Shown here piece after piece: positions 36,581 to 44,762 of a stretch of 64,000 bases of DNA (position 1 is its first letter; each line of letters begins with the position of its first letter). A model generated the notes under the pieces. The model did no database searches, was not told where the DNA came from, and saw nothing but the letters and a program-made list of their open reading frames with translations. A program made the translations under genes and the position numbers. Source of the DNA: Thiocapsa imhoffii (GTDB lineage: Bacteria > Pseudomonadota > Gammaproteobacteria > Chromatiales > Chromatiaceae); assembly GCF_016583985.1 (NCBI RefSeq), contig NZ_NRSD01000004.1:186001-250000 (forward strand). The letters are read 5' to 3'.

Positions 36581-37750
36581 TCATGCTTCGTCGAGTTGGT
36601 GAAGGATATTCCGCGCGACGCGGCGCTGATCATCGTCACCTTCCTCGAGTACTTCGTAGAGCACGGTGCGCGCGGCAAAGACACTGCCGAGTTCGCGCAA
36701 CCGATTCGCGCGGCGGAGCTTCGCCTCGACCGAATTGATGTCCTCTGAGAGCGGACCCAAGGGCGTCGCGGGGTGCGCCGACGACGCGGCCGGAGTCTGG
36801 GGCAGATCCTCGGACTCCATCCGGTCCAACTCCTCGTCCATTTCCTCCTCGGTGAGCGGGCGCCACCGATCCGGATCATCGAAATGGGGATCGAGGTCAC
36901 GACCAACCTCGGCTGCCGCCGTCTTAGCCGAGGTGGCTCCCGGTCGGTGCGGAGGCGTCGCCGAAGGCTCGCCCGGCGCTGCGTCGGCCTCATCCTCCGA
37001 CCCCTGCCCACGTCGTCGGACGAGGATCTTCGAGGCGACGATGCCCACCTCGTACAGCAACCACATCGGAACGGCCAAGAGGGTCTGCGAGATCACATCA
37101 GGGGGCGTCAACAGCATCCCGACGATGAAGACACCAACGATGACATAGGGGCGAATCCGCGCCAAATCGGCCGGTGTCGTGACCCCCACCGCGACCAGTA
37201 GAAAGGTCGCGATCGGAATCTCGAAGGCGATCCCAAAGGCGAAGAAAAGTGTCAGCACGAAATCCAAATACGCCGAGATGTCGGTCATCATGGCCACGCC
37301 CGCGGGCGTCGAGGCGGCGAGGAAACCGAACACCAAGGGAAAGACCGCGAAGTAGGCGAAGACGATGCCCATATAAAACAACAAGATACTCGACAACAAC
37401 AGCGGCGTGGCCAGGCGTTTTTCGTGCGTATAGAGACCGGGCGCGACGAAGCCCCAGAACTGATAGAGCAGATAGGGCATGGAGAGAAAGACCGCGGCCA
37501 CCAAGGCAAGCTTGAAGGGGGTCAGAAAGGGCGCCGCGACCTGGGTGGCGATCATGGTGTTGCCGTCAGGCAATTTCGCCATGAGCGGCGCGGCGACGAA
37601 TCCATAGATCTCGTTCGCAAACGGAAAGAGCAGCAAGAAAATGAGCAAGATGGCGATCGCCATGCGGATCAAGCGATCTCGCAGTTCGATCAGATGTGAG
37701 ACGAACGGCTGTTCGGCGCCCAGTTCGTCAGGCTGCTTCGCGGGGGGCAT
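36581..37750 (-). CDS. tatC: Twin-arginine translocase subunit TatC with long C-terminal extension
   Basis: A 389-residue membrane protein. The TatC core with six helices occupies about residues 10-245 (FVSHLIELRDRLIRMAIAI; FWGFVAPGLYTHEKR; FAFGIAFEIPIATFLLV; LTPPDVISQTLLAVPMWLLYE), binding RR signal peptides. About 145 residues follow, unlike the usual ~250-residue protein: an acidic Pro/Ala-rich linker, then residues 343-389 (starting AKLRRANRLRELGS and including VLYEVLEEGDDDQRR) that resemble the FimV C-terminal TPR-like motif. Start ATG 37750 fits family N termini; a GTG at 37849 is possible. The 239-base gap to tatB is unusual. Confidence 0.92.
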   Translation of the reverse strand: MPPAKQPDELGAEQPFVSHLIELRDRLIRMAIAILLIFLLLFPFANEIYGFVAAPLMAKLPDGNTMIATQVAAPFLTPFKLALVAAVFLSMPYLLYQFWGFVAPGLYTHEKRLATPLLLSSILLFYMGIVFAYFAVFPLVFGFLAASTPAGVAMMTDISAYLDFVLTLFFAFGIAFEIPIATFLLVAVGVTTPADLARIRPYVIVGVFIVGMLLTPPDVISQTLLAVPMWLLYEVGIVASKILVRRRGQGSEDEADAAPGEPSATPPHRPGATSAKTAAAEVGRDLDPHFDDPDRWRPLTEEEMDEELDRMESEDLPQTPAASSAHPATPLGPLSEDINSVEAKLRRANRLRELGSVFAARTVLYEVLEEGDDDQRRVARNILHQLDEA

Positions 37751-37989
37751 AGGAACAATGATCTCGCGCTGGTTGGAGGTCGGCGAGGGCGCCGAGCCTG
37801 ACGTGGTCTGATTCACGAACCGAGAGGACGATCGCGGCCACTCACCCACCGGTCATCAGCGCGTGGGGGAGTTTCGAGTCAGCACGCCATCATCGATCGC
37901 TCTGACGGTTTGGGCGTGGTCGAGGTCGCGTGAGTGCAGCTGGAGCCCGGAGCGGCCAGACTGACCGCGTTTTCGATCCGGGGTCCGTG

Positions 37990-38433
37990 TCAGGTCGAGG
38001 TCGGCTTCTCACCCGGGTCGCTGTCACTCCCAGCACGTGGATCACGATCGGCACCGGATCCCGTTTGCGCCGGGATCGTGGCAGGACCCGCGGAGGGGGA
38101 ACCGGATGGGACGCTGGCCGTCGTTTCCTGATCGCGCTCCCTGGACGGTGTCCGCCTCGACGATGCCGGATCCTGAGCGGGCCGATCACCCATGATCGTC
38201 TCCTCGAGAATCGTCTCGAGGGGACGACTGCGCGCCTGCTTGTCAAGGATCGCCTTCAACTCGTCGGCCTTGAGTTCGCGTCGAATCTCATCCTGAACCG
38301 ATGACAGGGTTCGCCGTGCCCGGCCGATCCAGAGTCCAGCGATGCGCGCGACTTTCGGGAGTCGCTCCGGGCCAATGACCACCAGCGCCACGACAGCGAT
38401 GATGACCAACTCCCAAAAACCCCAGTCGAACAT
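37990..38433 (-). CDS. tatB: Twin-arginine translocase subunit TatB
   Basis: A 147-residue protein with an N-terminal membrane helix (FDWGFWELVIIAVVALVVIGPERLPKVAR), where the FWEL-type segment and GPERLP are TatB signatures, followed by an amphipathic helix and a disordered Ser/Pro/Asp-rich tail. It forms the TatBC receptor for folded, RR-signalled proteins. GAGGGA precedes the start on the transcript. It is 36 bases downstream of tatA. Confidence 0.94.
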   Translation of the reverse strand: MFDWGFWELVIIAVVALVVIGPERLPKVARIAGLWIGRARRTLSSVQDEIRRELKADELKAILDKQARSRPLETILEETIMGDRPAQDPASSRRTPSRERDQETTASVPSGSPSAGPATIPAQTGSGADRDPRAGSDSDPGEKPTST

Positions 38434-38469
38434 AGCGTCCCTCAGGCCGTCGAATGCGTCTGTTGCACG

Positions 38470-38730
38470 TTAGGCGGATTTCTCCGGCGCCTTGGTCTGG
38501 CTCGGTTTGGCAACGTCGCCATCGGCGACCCGTTTCTCGCCCGTCTGCTCAAGCGATTTGGGATCCGCATCCTGCTCGGCCTTCTCGGTCTCGGACATGG
38601 CACTGCGGAATCCTTTGATTGCATTGCCCAGATCCGACCCGATCCCCTTCAGTCGCTTGGTGCCAAACAGCAGCACCACGATGAGCAGGATGATCAAGAG
38701 TTGCCAGATACTGATTCCACCAGCGCCCAT
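38470..38730 (-). CDS. tatA: Twin-arginine translocase subunit TatA
   Basis: An 86-residue protein. The membrane helix ([22 protein letters not shown]) and the [24 protein letters not shown] amphipathic region are the TatA signature. It polymerises into the translocation pore. GGAGGAG precedes the start, among the strongest ribosome-binding sites in the window. It begins the tat genes, 186 bases after hisE, in the usual his-tat order. Confidence 0.95.
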   Translation of the reverse strand: MGAGGISIWQLLIILLIVVLLFGTKRLKGIGSDLGNAIKGFRSAMSETEKAEQDADPKSLEQTGEKRVADGDVAKPSQTKAPEKSA

Positions 38731-38916
38731 GTTCTCCTCCGGACCGCCACGTTCGAGCGGTCAACGCATGTGATCAAAACCGACGGCGGTGATGCCATCG
38801 ATGAAATTCTCGGCCATGCGGATCCCCTGACCCTTCGGGAATCCGAAGCCTGCGGATCATACCGCAAACCCCATCCTCGCGGTTAGCGCCGCGCATGCCG
38901 AGGGGCCGCGGCATCA

Positions 38917-39234
38917 TCAGGAGTCACGATTGGCCTTCTCGGTTAGGCCTGAGAGTCCGAAACGCCGCTCCAACTCCGCCGCCACGACCTCCGGACCAAG
39001 CCCGCGATGCGCAAGCAGCACCAGGGTATGAAACCAAAGATCGGCGATCTCGTGCACCAACCGCTCCGGATCACCGTCCTTCGCGGCCATGACGGTTTCG
39101 GTTGCCTCTTCCCCGATCTTTTTCAAGATCGCGTCCTCGCCTTTGGCATAGAGGCTCGCAACATAGGAACTGCCGGCCTCCGCACCCTTGCGCGCCTCCA
39201 ACACCTCACCCAATCGCGCCAGAACATCATCCAT
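38917..39234 (-). CDS. hisE: Phosphoribosyl-ATP pyrophosphatase HisE
   Basis: A 105-residue MazG-fold pyrophosphatase for the second histidine step (PR-ATP to PR-AMP). Hallmarks are [33 protein letters not shown] and [17 protein letters not shown], with the metal-binding Glu/Asp cluster. Here it is a separate protein rather than fused with HisI. AAGG precedes the ATG, and the hisI stop is five bases upstream. Confidence 0.95.
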   Translation of the reverse strand: MDDVLARLGEVLEARKGAEAGSSYVASLYAKGEDAILKKIGEEATETVMAAKDGDPERLVHEIADLWFHTLVLLAHRGLGPEVVAAELERRFGLSGLTEKANRDS

Positions 39235-39239
39235 CGTCG

Positions 39240-39635
39240 TTACCTTTTCCCATAGATGGCTTCAGGGTCCTTCAAGACCGGCGCAATCTCGACCCAATGT
39301 CCCGCCGCATCCAGTTCACGGAAGAAACAATTGTGGCGGCCGGTGTGACAAGCGATACCCCCGCGCTGTTCGACCTCCAGCAAGATGACATCTCCATCAC
39401 AGTCGAGGCGCAGCGCATGGACCACCTGCTGATGGCCGGACTCCTCACCTTTGTGCCAAAGCCGTCCGCGTGAGCGTGACCAGTAGACCGCATGCCCCGT
39501 CTCGCGTGTCAGACGCAGTGCTTCCGGATTCATCCAGGCCATCATCAGGATGGTCCCGGTTCCACGCTCCTGTGCGATGACAGGAACCAACCCGTGGGAG
39601 TCCCATTTGACGACATCGAGCCAATCTTCAGTCAT
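39240..39635 (-). CDS. hisI: Phosphoribosyl-AMP cyclohydrolase HisI
   Basis: A 131-residue zinc-dependent hydrolase opening the PR-AMP ring (third histidine step). [37 protein letters not shown], the metal-binding LRLDCDGD and [15 protein letters not shown] are diagnostic, with three Cys positions for Zn visible. It is followed closely by hisE. On its upstream side, 213 bases separate it from hisA, where hisF would normally lie. Confidence 0.95.
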   Translation of the reverse strand: MTEDWLDVVKWDSHGLVPVIAQERGTGTILMMAWMNPEALRLTRETGHAVYWSRSRGRLWHKGEESGHQQVVHALRLDCDGDVILLEVEQRGGIACHTGRHNCFFRELDAAGHWVEIAPVLKDPEAIYGKR

Positions 39636-39848
39636 GCTGCCCAGTCCTCTTCAGATCGCATGGGTGACGCGTCAGCGCACCCGGATGCCGCACCCTCCGC
39701 TCGCCTGGCGCCGCCGTGGTGAGACGTCCCAATCCTCGGGCCGCCGGGTGTGATGAGGCACCTTGCCGCGCCCCCACTGAGTGAATACTGGCGTCCCACG
39801 CCAGCTGCGACAACCGCGCCAATCACCGGACTGCCGCGGATTCGGCGG

Positions 39849-40589
39849 TCAGGATCGGGTCAACCGATCGGCGAGACGCTGACCCTCAGCAAAGTCGAGC
39901 GTCCCCTCATAGATCGCTCGCCCCGTGATGGCACCCACAATCCCGCAACTGGCGACCTCGGCCAGGGCACGCACATCATCGATCACCGTGATGCCACCCG
40001 AGGCGATAACCGGACGCCCGATGGCCCCGGCCAGTGCACGGGTCGCCTCGACGTTCGGCCCACTCATCATCCCATCGCGCCCGATATCGGTGTAGACGAT
40101 CGCCGCAACGCCGGCATCCTCGAACCGCCGGGCAAGCGACTCGACCTGAATCTCGGTGACCTCCGCCCAGCCCTCGATCGCAACACAACCGTCCCGCGCA
40201 TCCAACCCGACCATCACCTGGCCGGGGAAGGAGCGACAGGCTCGCTCGACGAAGACCGGCTCCTTGACCGCCTGCGTACCGATGATGCAGTAGGTCACGC
40301 CGGCATTCAGATAGGCCTCGATCGTCGCCTCGTCACGGATGCCGCCCCCCACCTGGATCGGCAGCTCGGGAAAGGCCTCGACAATCGCCCGAATCGCCGC
40401 GCCATTGACGGGCATCCCCGCGAAGGCCCCATTGAGATCGACCAGATGGAGACGGCGTGCCCCCTCATTGACCCAACGCCCAGCAGTGTCGACCGGATCG
40501 TCGGAGAAGACCGTCTCCTCATCCATCCGGCCTTGGCGCAGCCGTACACATCGTCCGTCCTTCAAATCGATCGCGGGAATCAGCAGCAT
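39849..40589 (-). CDS. hisA: ProFAR isomerase HisA
   Basis: A 246-residue TIM-barrel isomerase acting on ProFAR. The N-terminal half-barrel [16 protein letters not shown] with catalytic Asp, [20 protein letters not shown], the second-half [22 protein letters not shown] with the second Asp, and VIASGGI are all seen. HisA and HisF are homologous; the AIDLKDG start and [11 protein letters not shown] identify this one as HisA. It lies 84 bases after hisB, where hisH would usually be. Confidence 0.95.
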   Translation of the reverse strand: MLLIPAIDLKDGRCVRLRQGRMDEETVFSDDPVDTAGRWVNEGARRLHLVDLNGAFAGMPVNGAAIRAIVEAFPELPIQVGGGIRDEATIEAYLNAGVTYCIIGTQAVKEPVFVERACRSFPGQVMVGLDARDGCVAIEGWAEVTEIQVESLARRFEDAGVAAIVYTDIGRDGMMSGPNVEATRALAGAIGRPVIASGGITVIDDVRALAEVASCGIVGAITGRAIYEGTLDFAEGQRLADRLTRS

Positions 40590-40673
40590 GAAGTTGGTCT
40601 CTCGCTATCGGAATCGTTCACGCGTCGCAGTGCGGTGGCTCGCCGTGCGCGCATCGACCTTCGCACTCGGCGC

Positions 40674-41294
40674 CTAGAGCGAGCCCTTCGTCGAGGGCGT
40701 CATACCGGTCATGCGCGGGTCGGGCTCGACGGCCATGCGCAGCGCACGACCGAATGCCTTGAAGATCGTTTCCGCTTGATGATGCGCATTGTCCCCGCGC
40801 AGGTTGTCAATGTGCAACGTGATGGCCGCGTGGTTGACCAGGCCTTGGAAGAACTCTCGAAAGAGGTCGACGTCAAATCCCCCGATCATGGCACGGGTGA
40901 AGCTGACGTTGAACGTCAACCCCGGGCGTCCCGACAGATCAACGACCACCCGCGACAGGGCCTCGTCTAGGGGTACGTAGGCATGCCCGTAGCGGCGCAC
41001 GCCGTGCTTGGTGCCAAGTGCCCGAGACAACGCCTGGCCCAGGGTGATGCCGATGTCCTCGACCGTGTGATGTGCATCGATCTGCAGATCGCCCGCGGCC
41101 TGGATGTCGAGATCGATCAGACCATGCCGAGCCACTTGATCGAGCATGTGGTCGAGAAACGGAAGACCGGTTTGCAAGCGACTGCTGCCCTGACCATCGA
41201 GATCGATGCTCACGCGAATCTGCGTCTCCAGGGTCTGGCGCTCGACCTCTGCCGTGCGAACCATTCCCGTGCGATCGATACGCTCTGTCTTCAT
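40674..41294 (-). CDS. hisB: Imidazoleglycerol-phosphate dehydratase HisB
   Basis: A 206-residue monofunctional dehydratase using Mn2+. The two metal motifs [11 protein letters not shown] and [18 protein letters not shown], plus [12 protein letters not shown], are present. It lacks the phosphatase domain of the E. coli fusion. It is the first visible gene of the his cluster, 36 bases downstream of the phosphatase gene on the same strand, so the unit may begin further upstream. Confidence 0.95.
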   Translation of the reverse strand: MKTERIDRTGMVRTAEVERQTLETQIRVSIDLDGQGSSRLQTGLPFLDHMLDQVARHGLIDLDIQAAGDLQIDAHHTVEDIGITLGQALSRALGTKHGVRRYGHAYVPLDEALSRVVVDLSGRPGLTFNVSFTRAMIGGFDVDLFREFFQGLVNHAAITLHIDNLRGDNAHHQAETIFKAFGRALRMAVEPDPRMTGMTPSTKGSL

Positions 41295-41330
41295 GGGTTG
41301 CTCAGGTGTCCTGATCCTTGCGAATCGGCA

Positions 41331-41957
41331 TTAAACCATAGGCGCTTGCGGCAAGATAAGACCCGGGGTCACGCGCAACCAGAGCGCTTCGCCGTTCTTG
41401 CGCTTCATCTCGAGGGTCTGATCGATCGGCAGACCCATGATCTGCCGGGTCAAAACGTCCATTACCCAACCGTGCGTGACCAGCAGAACGGCTTCGCCGG
41501 GATGCTGGCGAGCAATCTCGCCAACGCCCCGTTGCACCCGCTCGACAAAGTGTTCCAAGGACTCACCCTGCTCGAACTCACAGGCAGGGTCGCGCCGCAC
41601 AATGCCCTCGTGCAAACCCGGATGGCGCCGCGCGATTTCGCGCTTACTCATGCCCTCAATTCGCCCGAAGTGACGTTCCTTGAGATCGGCGTTCGCGCGC
41701 GGGGGCGGCAATCCCCAAGCCACCGCCAGAATCTCCGCCGTCTGCGCCGCCCGCTGCAATGGACTCGTCCAAATGCAGGTGAAGCCAGCATCACGCCAGC
41801 GTTCGGCCATCATCCGCGATTGCATGGACCCGGTCTCGTTGAGGGGGACATCGATCCAACCCTGTAGAACGCCGGTGACATTCCAATCCGTTTCGCCGTG
41901 CCGAACAACGCAGATCGCTGCCGGCTCGTTCGGGTTGCTCGGGTTGCTGTCGTTCAT
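41331..41957 (-). CDS. Histidine phosphatase family protein
   Basis: A 208-residue phosphoglycerate-mutase-like phosphatase. The catalytic RHGETDWN (19-26, H20) and the second His in LLVTHGWVMDVLTR are seen, with WTSPLQRAAQTAEILA between. The phosphoenzyme His and the acid residue fit cofactor-dependent PGM/alpha-ribazole or histidinol-phosphate-type phosphatases. Position immediately before hisB allows that it supplies the missing histidinol-phosphate phosphatase, but that is inference only. Start ATG 41957 fits the family; the frame is open further upstream. Confidence 0.85.
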   Translation of the reverse strand: MNDSNPSNPNEPAAICVVRHGETDWNVTGVLQGWIDVPLNETGSMQSRMMAERWRDAGFTCIWTSPLQRAAQTAEILAVAWGLPPPRANADLKERHFGRIEGMSKREIARRHPGLHEGIVRRDPACEFEQGESLEHFVERVQRGVGEIARQHPGEAVLLVTHGWVMDVLTRQIMGLPIDQTLEMKRKNGEALWLRVTPGLILPQAPMV

Positions 41958-42214
41958 GACTCGTTGCTCGCATGGCAATGATCGCGGCCGCTCCGCTCGT
42001 GTAAGGGGCTCGAGTGCGCTGCACGACACCCGCGATCGCACACTTGAGAGGCCACCTGTGAATCACCGGATCTTGGAGCGTACGCGGCACATGCGCGAGG
42101 AGTTCGACGTATCGAAACCATGCCACCAGGCTCCATCACCATCGCGCGACGGCATCGGCCGCTGCATCAAGTAGGGGGTGGAGGGAGCCACTCTCTCAGG
42201 TTCACAGGTTCAGC

Positions 42215-42874
42215 TTAGGGCGCAAGCCGCTCGATCCGCCAGGATGCCGCCTCCTCCTCGCCCGAGACGGGATCGACCCGGCTGTAGAGGAAACGATCAT
42301 GGAGGCGGCTGTCACGGCCCTGCCAAAATTCGAGCGACTCGGGGACGATGCGATAACCGCCCCAAAAGTCCGGCAGTGGGATCTTGCCTTCCCCGAAACG
42401 CGATTTCATCTCCGCAACTTTTGCCTCGAGCAAGGCCCGTGAGCGAATGACCTGGCTCTGCGGGGATGACCAGGCTCCGATCTGGCTGCCCCGCGGCCGC
42501 GTCACGAAATATTGCAGTGACTCCGCACTGGTGATGCGCTCCACCCGACCCTGGATCTGCACTTGCCGCGCCACGGCCAGCCATGGAAACAGCACGGCGA
42601 CCCGAGGATTGACCTCCATCTGCTCGGCCTTGCGGCTGTGATAATTCGTGAAGAACACGAAACCGCGCTGATCATAGAGCTTCAGCAAGACCGTGCGCAC
42701 GAACGGCTGGCCGCTTGCGGCAACGGTACAGAGGGTCATGCCGTTGGGCTCCGGCAGCGCCAGTTCGATCGCGGCCTGATACCACTGTTCGAACTGGCGC
42801 AGCGGATCAGGGTCTAGGTTCGCGCGGGTCAGACCGCGCGACATGGCTTCGTCTCGGAATGCGTTAAGATTCAT
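42215..42874 (-). CDS. pdxH: Pyridoxamine 5'-phosphate oxidase PdxH
   Basis: A 219-residue FMN-dependent oxidase forming pyridoxal 5'-phosphate. PNGMTLCTVAASGQPFVRTVLLKLYDQRGFVFFTNY, NPRVAVLFPW, GSQIGAWSSPQSQVI and the C-terminal RLHDRFLYSR are diagnostic. It is divergent from aceA, with about 200 AT-richer bases between starts (42875-43075), including a GATAAT element at 42907-42912 that could serve aceA. No clear ribosome-binding site precedes ATG 42874. Confidence 0.95.
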   Translation of the reverse strand: MNLNAFRDEAMSRGLTRANLDPDPLRQFEQWYQAAIELALPEPNGMTLCTVAASGQPFVRTVLLKLYDQRGFVFFTNYHSRKAEQMEVNPRVAVLFPWLAVARQVQIQGRVERITSAESLQYFVTRPRGSQIGAWSSPQSQVIRSRALLEAKVAEMKSRFGEGKIPLPDFWGGYRIVPESLEFWQGRDSRLHDRFLYSRVDPVSGEEEAASWRIERLAP

Positions 42875-43075
42875 TGGGAATGATCAAATACAATACAAAA
42901 AATTAGGATAATTGGTTCGCCAAATGATCGACTCGAAGGTAGTTTCACGATCTAAGACCGAGTTGAACGGTCAAACATCCGCGAGTGTCTTGTCGTCACC
43001 ACTGTACGACGCGGTGTCCTGATGCCGCGCACCACCGAGCGGAACGGTCATTCACAATCGAATCGGAGCATCACC

Positions 43076-44404
43076 ATGAGCACCCCCTCCACCCGCCCCA
43101 TGTCACGGCTTGAGCAAATCGCGGCACTCAAACAGGATTGGGCCGAGAACCCCCGCTGGACCGACGTCTCGCGCGGCTACTCGGCCGAGGATGTGGTGCG
43201 TCTGCGTGGCTCCCTGCAGCCCGAGCATACCCTGGCGCGGCGGGGCGCCGAAAAACTCTGGGCACTTGTCCGTGGCGACGCGAAGAAAGGCTATGTCAAC
43301 TGCATGGGCGCCTTGACGGGCGGTCAAGCGATGCAACAGGCCAAGGCCGGCATCGAGGCGATCTATCTCTCGGGATGGCAAGTCGCCGCTGATGGCAACA
43401 CCTCGGAGACCATGTATCCCGATCAGTCGCTCTATGCCTACGATTCGGTCCCGACGATGGTGCGGCGCATCAACAACGCCTTCAAGCGCGCGGATGAAAT
43501 TCAGTGGTCGAAAGGCATCGAAGCGGGCGATGCGGGCTACATCGACTATTTCCTCCCCATTGTGGCCGATGCTGAGGCCGGCTTCGGTGGCGTGCTCAAT
43601 GCCTTTGAACTCATGAAGAACATGATCGCCGCAGGGGCATCCGGTGTCCACTTCGAGGATCAGCTGGCCGCGGTGAAGAAATGCGGACACATGGGGGGTA
43701 AGGTCCTGGTCCCGACCCGCGAGGCCGTACAGAAACTCATTGCGGCGCGTTTGGCAGCCGATGTCATGGGTGTTCCAACCCTCCTGCTGGCGCGCACCGA
43801 TGCCGAAGCCGCCAACCTCCTGACTTCGGACGTCGATGATCACGATCGCCCCTTCGTCACCGGCGCCCGCACCGACGAGGGCTTCTACGTGGTGCGCAAC
43901 GGTCTCGAACAGGCCATCAGCCGCGGGCTTGCCTATGCGCCCTACGCGGATCTGGTGTGGTGTGAAACCGGGACGCCGGATCTCGGGTTCGCGCGTGAAT
44001 TCGCCCAGGCCGTCCTCGGTGAGAACCCCAACAAGCTGCTCGCCTACAACTGCTCTCCTTCCTTCAATTGGAAGAAGAACCTCGATGATGCCACCATTGC
44101 CAAGTTCCAGGACGAACTTGCCAGCATGGGTTACAAATACCAATTCATCACCCTCGCCGGCATTCACAGTATGTGGTACAACATGTTCGATCTGGCGTAT
44201 GACTATGCCCGCGGCGAAGGGATGCGTCATTATGTCGAAAAGGTCCAGGCTCCCGAATTCGCCGCGCGCGAAAAGGGCTACACCTTCGTGTCGCATCAGC
44301 AAGAGGTCGGCGCGGGCTATTTTGACGACATCACGACGACCATCCAGGGTGGCGCCTCGTCCGTCACCGCCTTGAGTGGCTCAACCGAGGAAGCGCAGTT
44401 CTAA
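43076..44404 (+). CDS. aceA: Isocitrate lyase AceA
   Basis: A 442-residue isocitrate lyase, splitting isocitrate into glyoxylate and succinate. The catalytic loop [10 protein letters not shown] at about 201-210 carries the active-site Cys (C203). [30 protein letters not shown] and [11 protein letters not shown] are further hallmarks. ATG 43076 has GGAG at 43065-43068. Malate synthase is not in the window. aceK, its metabolic partner, lies 4.7 kb downstream on the same strand. Confidence 0.95.
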   Translation: MSTPSTRPMSRLEQIAALKQDWAENPRWTDVSRGYSAEDVVRLRGSLQPEHTLARRGAEKLWALVRGDAKKGYVNCMGALTGGQAMQQAKAGIEAIYLSGWQVAADGNTSETMYPDQSLYAYDSVPTMVRRINNAFKRADEIQWSKGIEAGDAGYIDYFLPIVADAEAGFGGVLNAFELMKNMIAAGASGVHFEDQLAAVKKCGHMGGKVLVPTREAVQKLIAARLAADVMGVPTLLLARTDAEAANLLTSDVDDHDRPFVTGARTDEGFYVVRNGLEQAISRGLAYAPYADLVWCETGTPDLGFAREFAQAVLGENPNKLLAYNCSPSFNWKKNLDDATIAKFQDELASMGYKYQFITLAGIHSMWYNMFDLAYDYARGEGMRHYVEKVQAPEFAAREKGYTFVSHQQEVGAGYFDDITTTIQGGASSVTALSGSTEEAQF

Positions 44405-44762
44405 GCGCCTCGTCCAGAGCCGGCTCGCCGGCTCTGGACACACTTCGAATTACCCGCGACCCCCATTTGTCCGCACCCAGTATCGGTGGCTCGATCAGGC
44501 TCGGTGGCTCCCGCCGCGAGTGTGTCCGACCCTCATGCCGAACCACCTCGAAACGCTCGCACCCAGGCGCCCCCTCACGGCGCGATACCGATGGGAGTGC
44601 CGGTACGCCCCTGCGCAGGCACAACCCTTGATCCGGGCGGCTCGATCGCCAGCGCCCATCCTGCGCGGCGTCACTTTTCCCATGCTTCTTGAGCGTGTTA
44701 GAGTGATGGTTGAGAGTTCTGCCCCCTTCTTGCCCCCAGGCTGCAAGGAATAGAGTTCACCA
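44405..44762. other. 358-base intergenic region between aceA and the GGDEF/EAL gene
   Basis: Apart from the hairpin at 44412-44439 I see no gene or repeat. An AAGGA at about 44746-44750 may be the ribosome-binding site for the next gene's TTG start. Confidence 0.4.
44412..44439 (+). terminator. Strong hairpin after isocitrate lyase
   Basis: GTCCAGAGCCGG (44412-44423) and CCGGCTCTGGAC (44428-44439) form a perfect 12-bp stem with a 4-base CTCG loop, seven bases after the aceA stop. No long T-run follows, so it may block exonuclease or act with Rho rather than as a classical intrinsic terminator. Confidence 0.6.

Noticed and set aside
39636-39848. hisF remnant in the hisA-hisI gap
   Set aside because: Short open frames here show no HisF motifs; the gap looks noncoding.
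43103-44302. Long antisense open frame over isocitrate lyase
   Set aside because: Result of high-GC codon bias on the complementary strand; AceA is certain.
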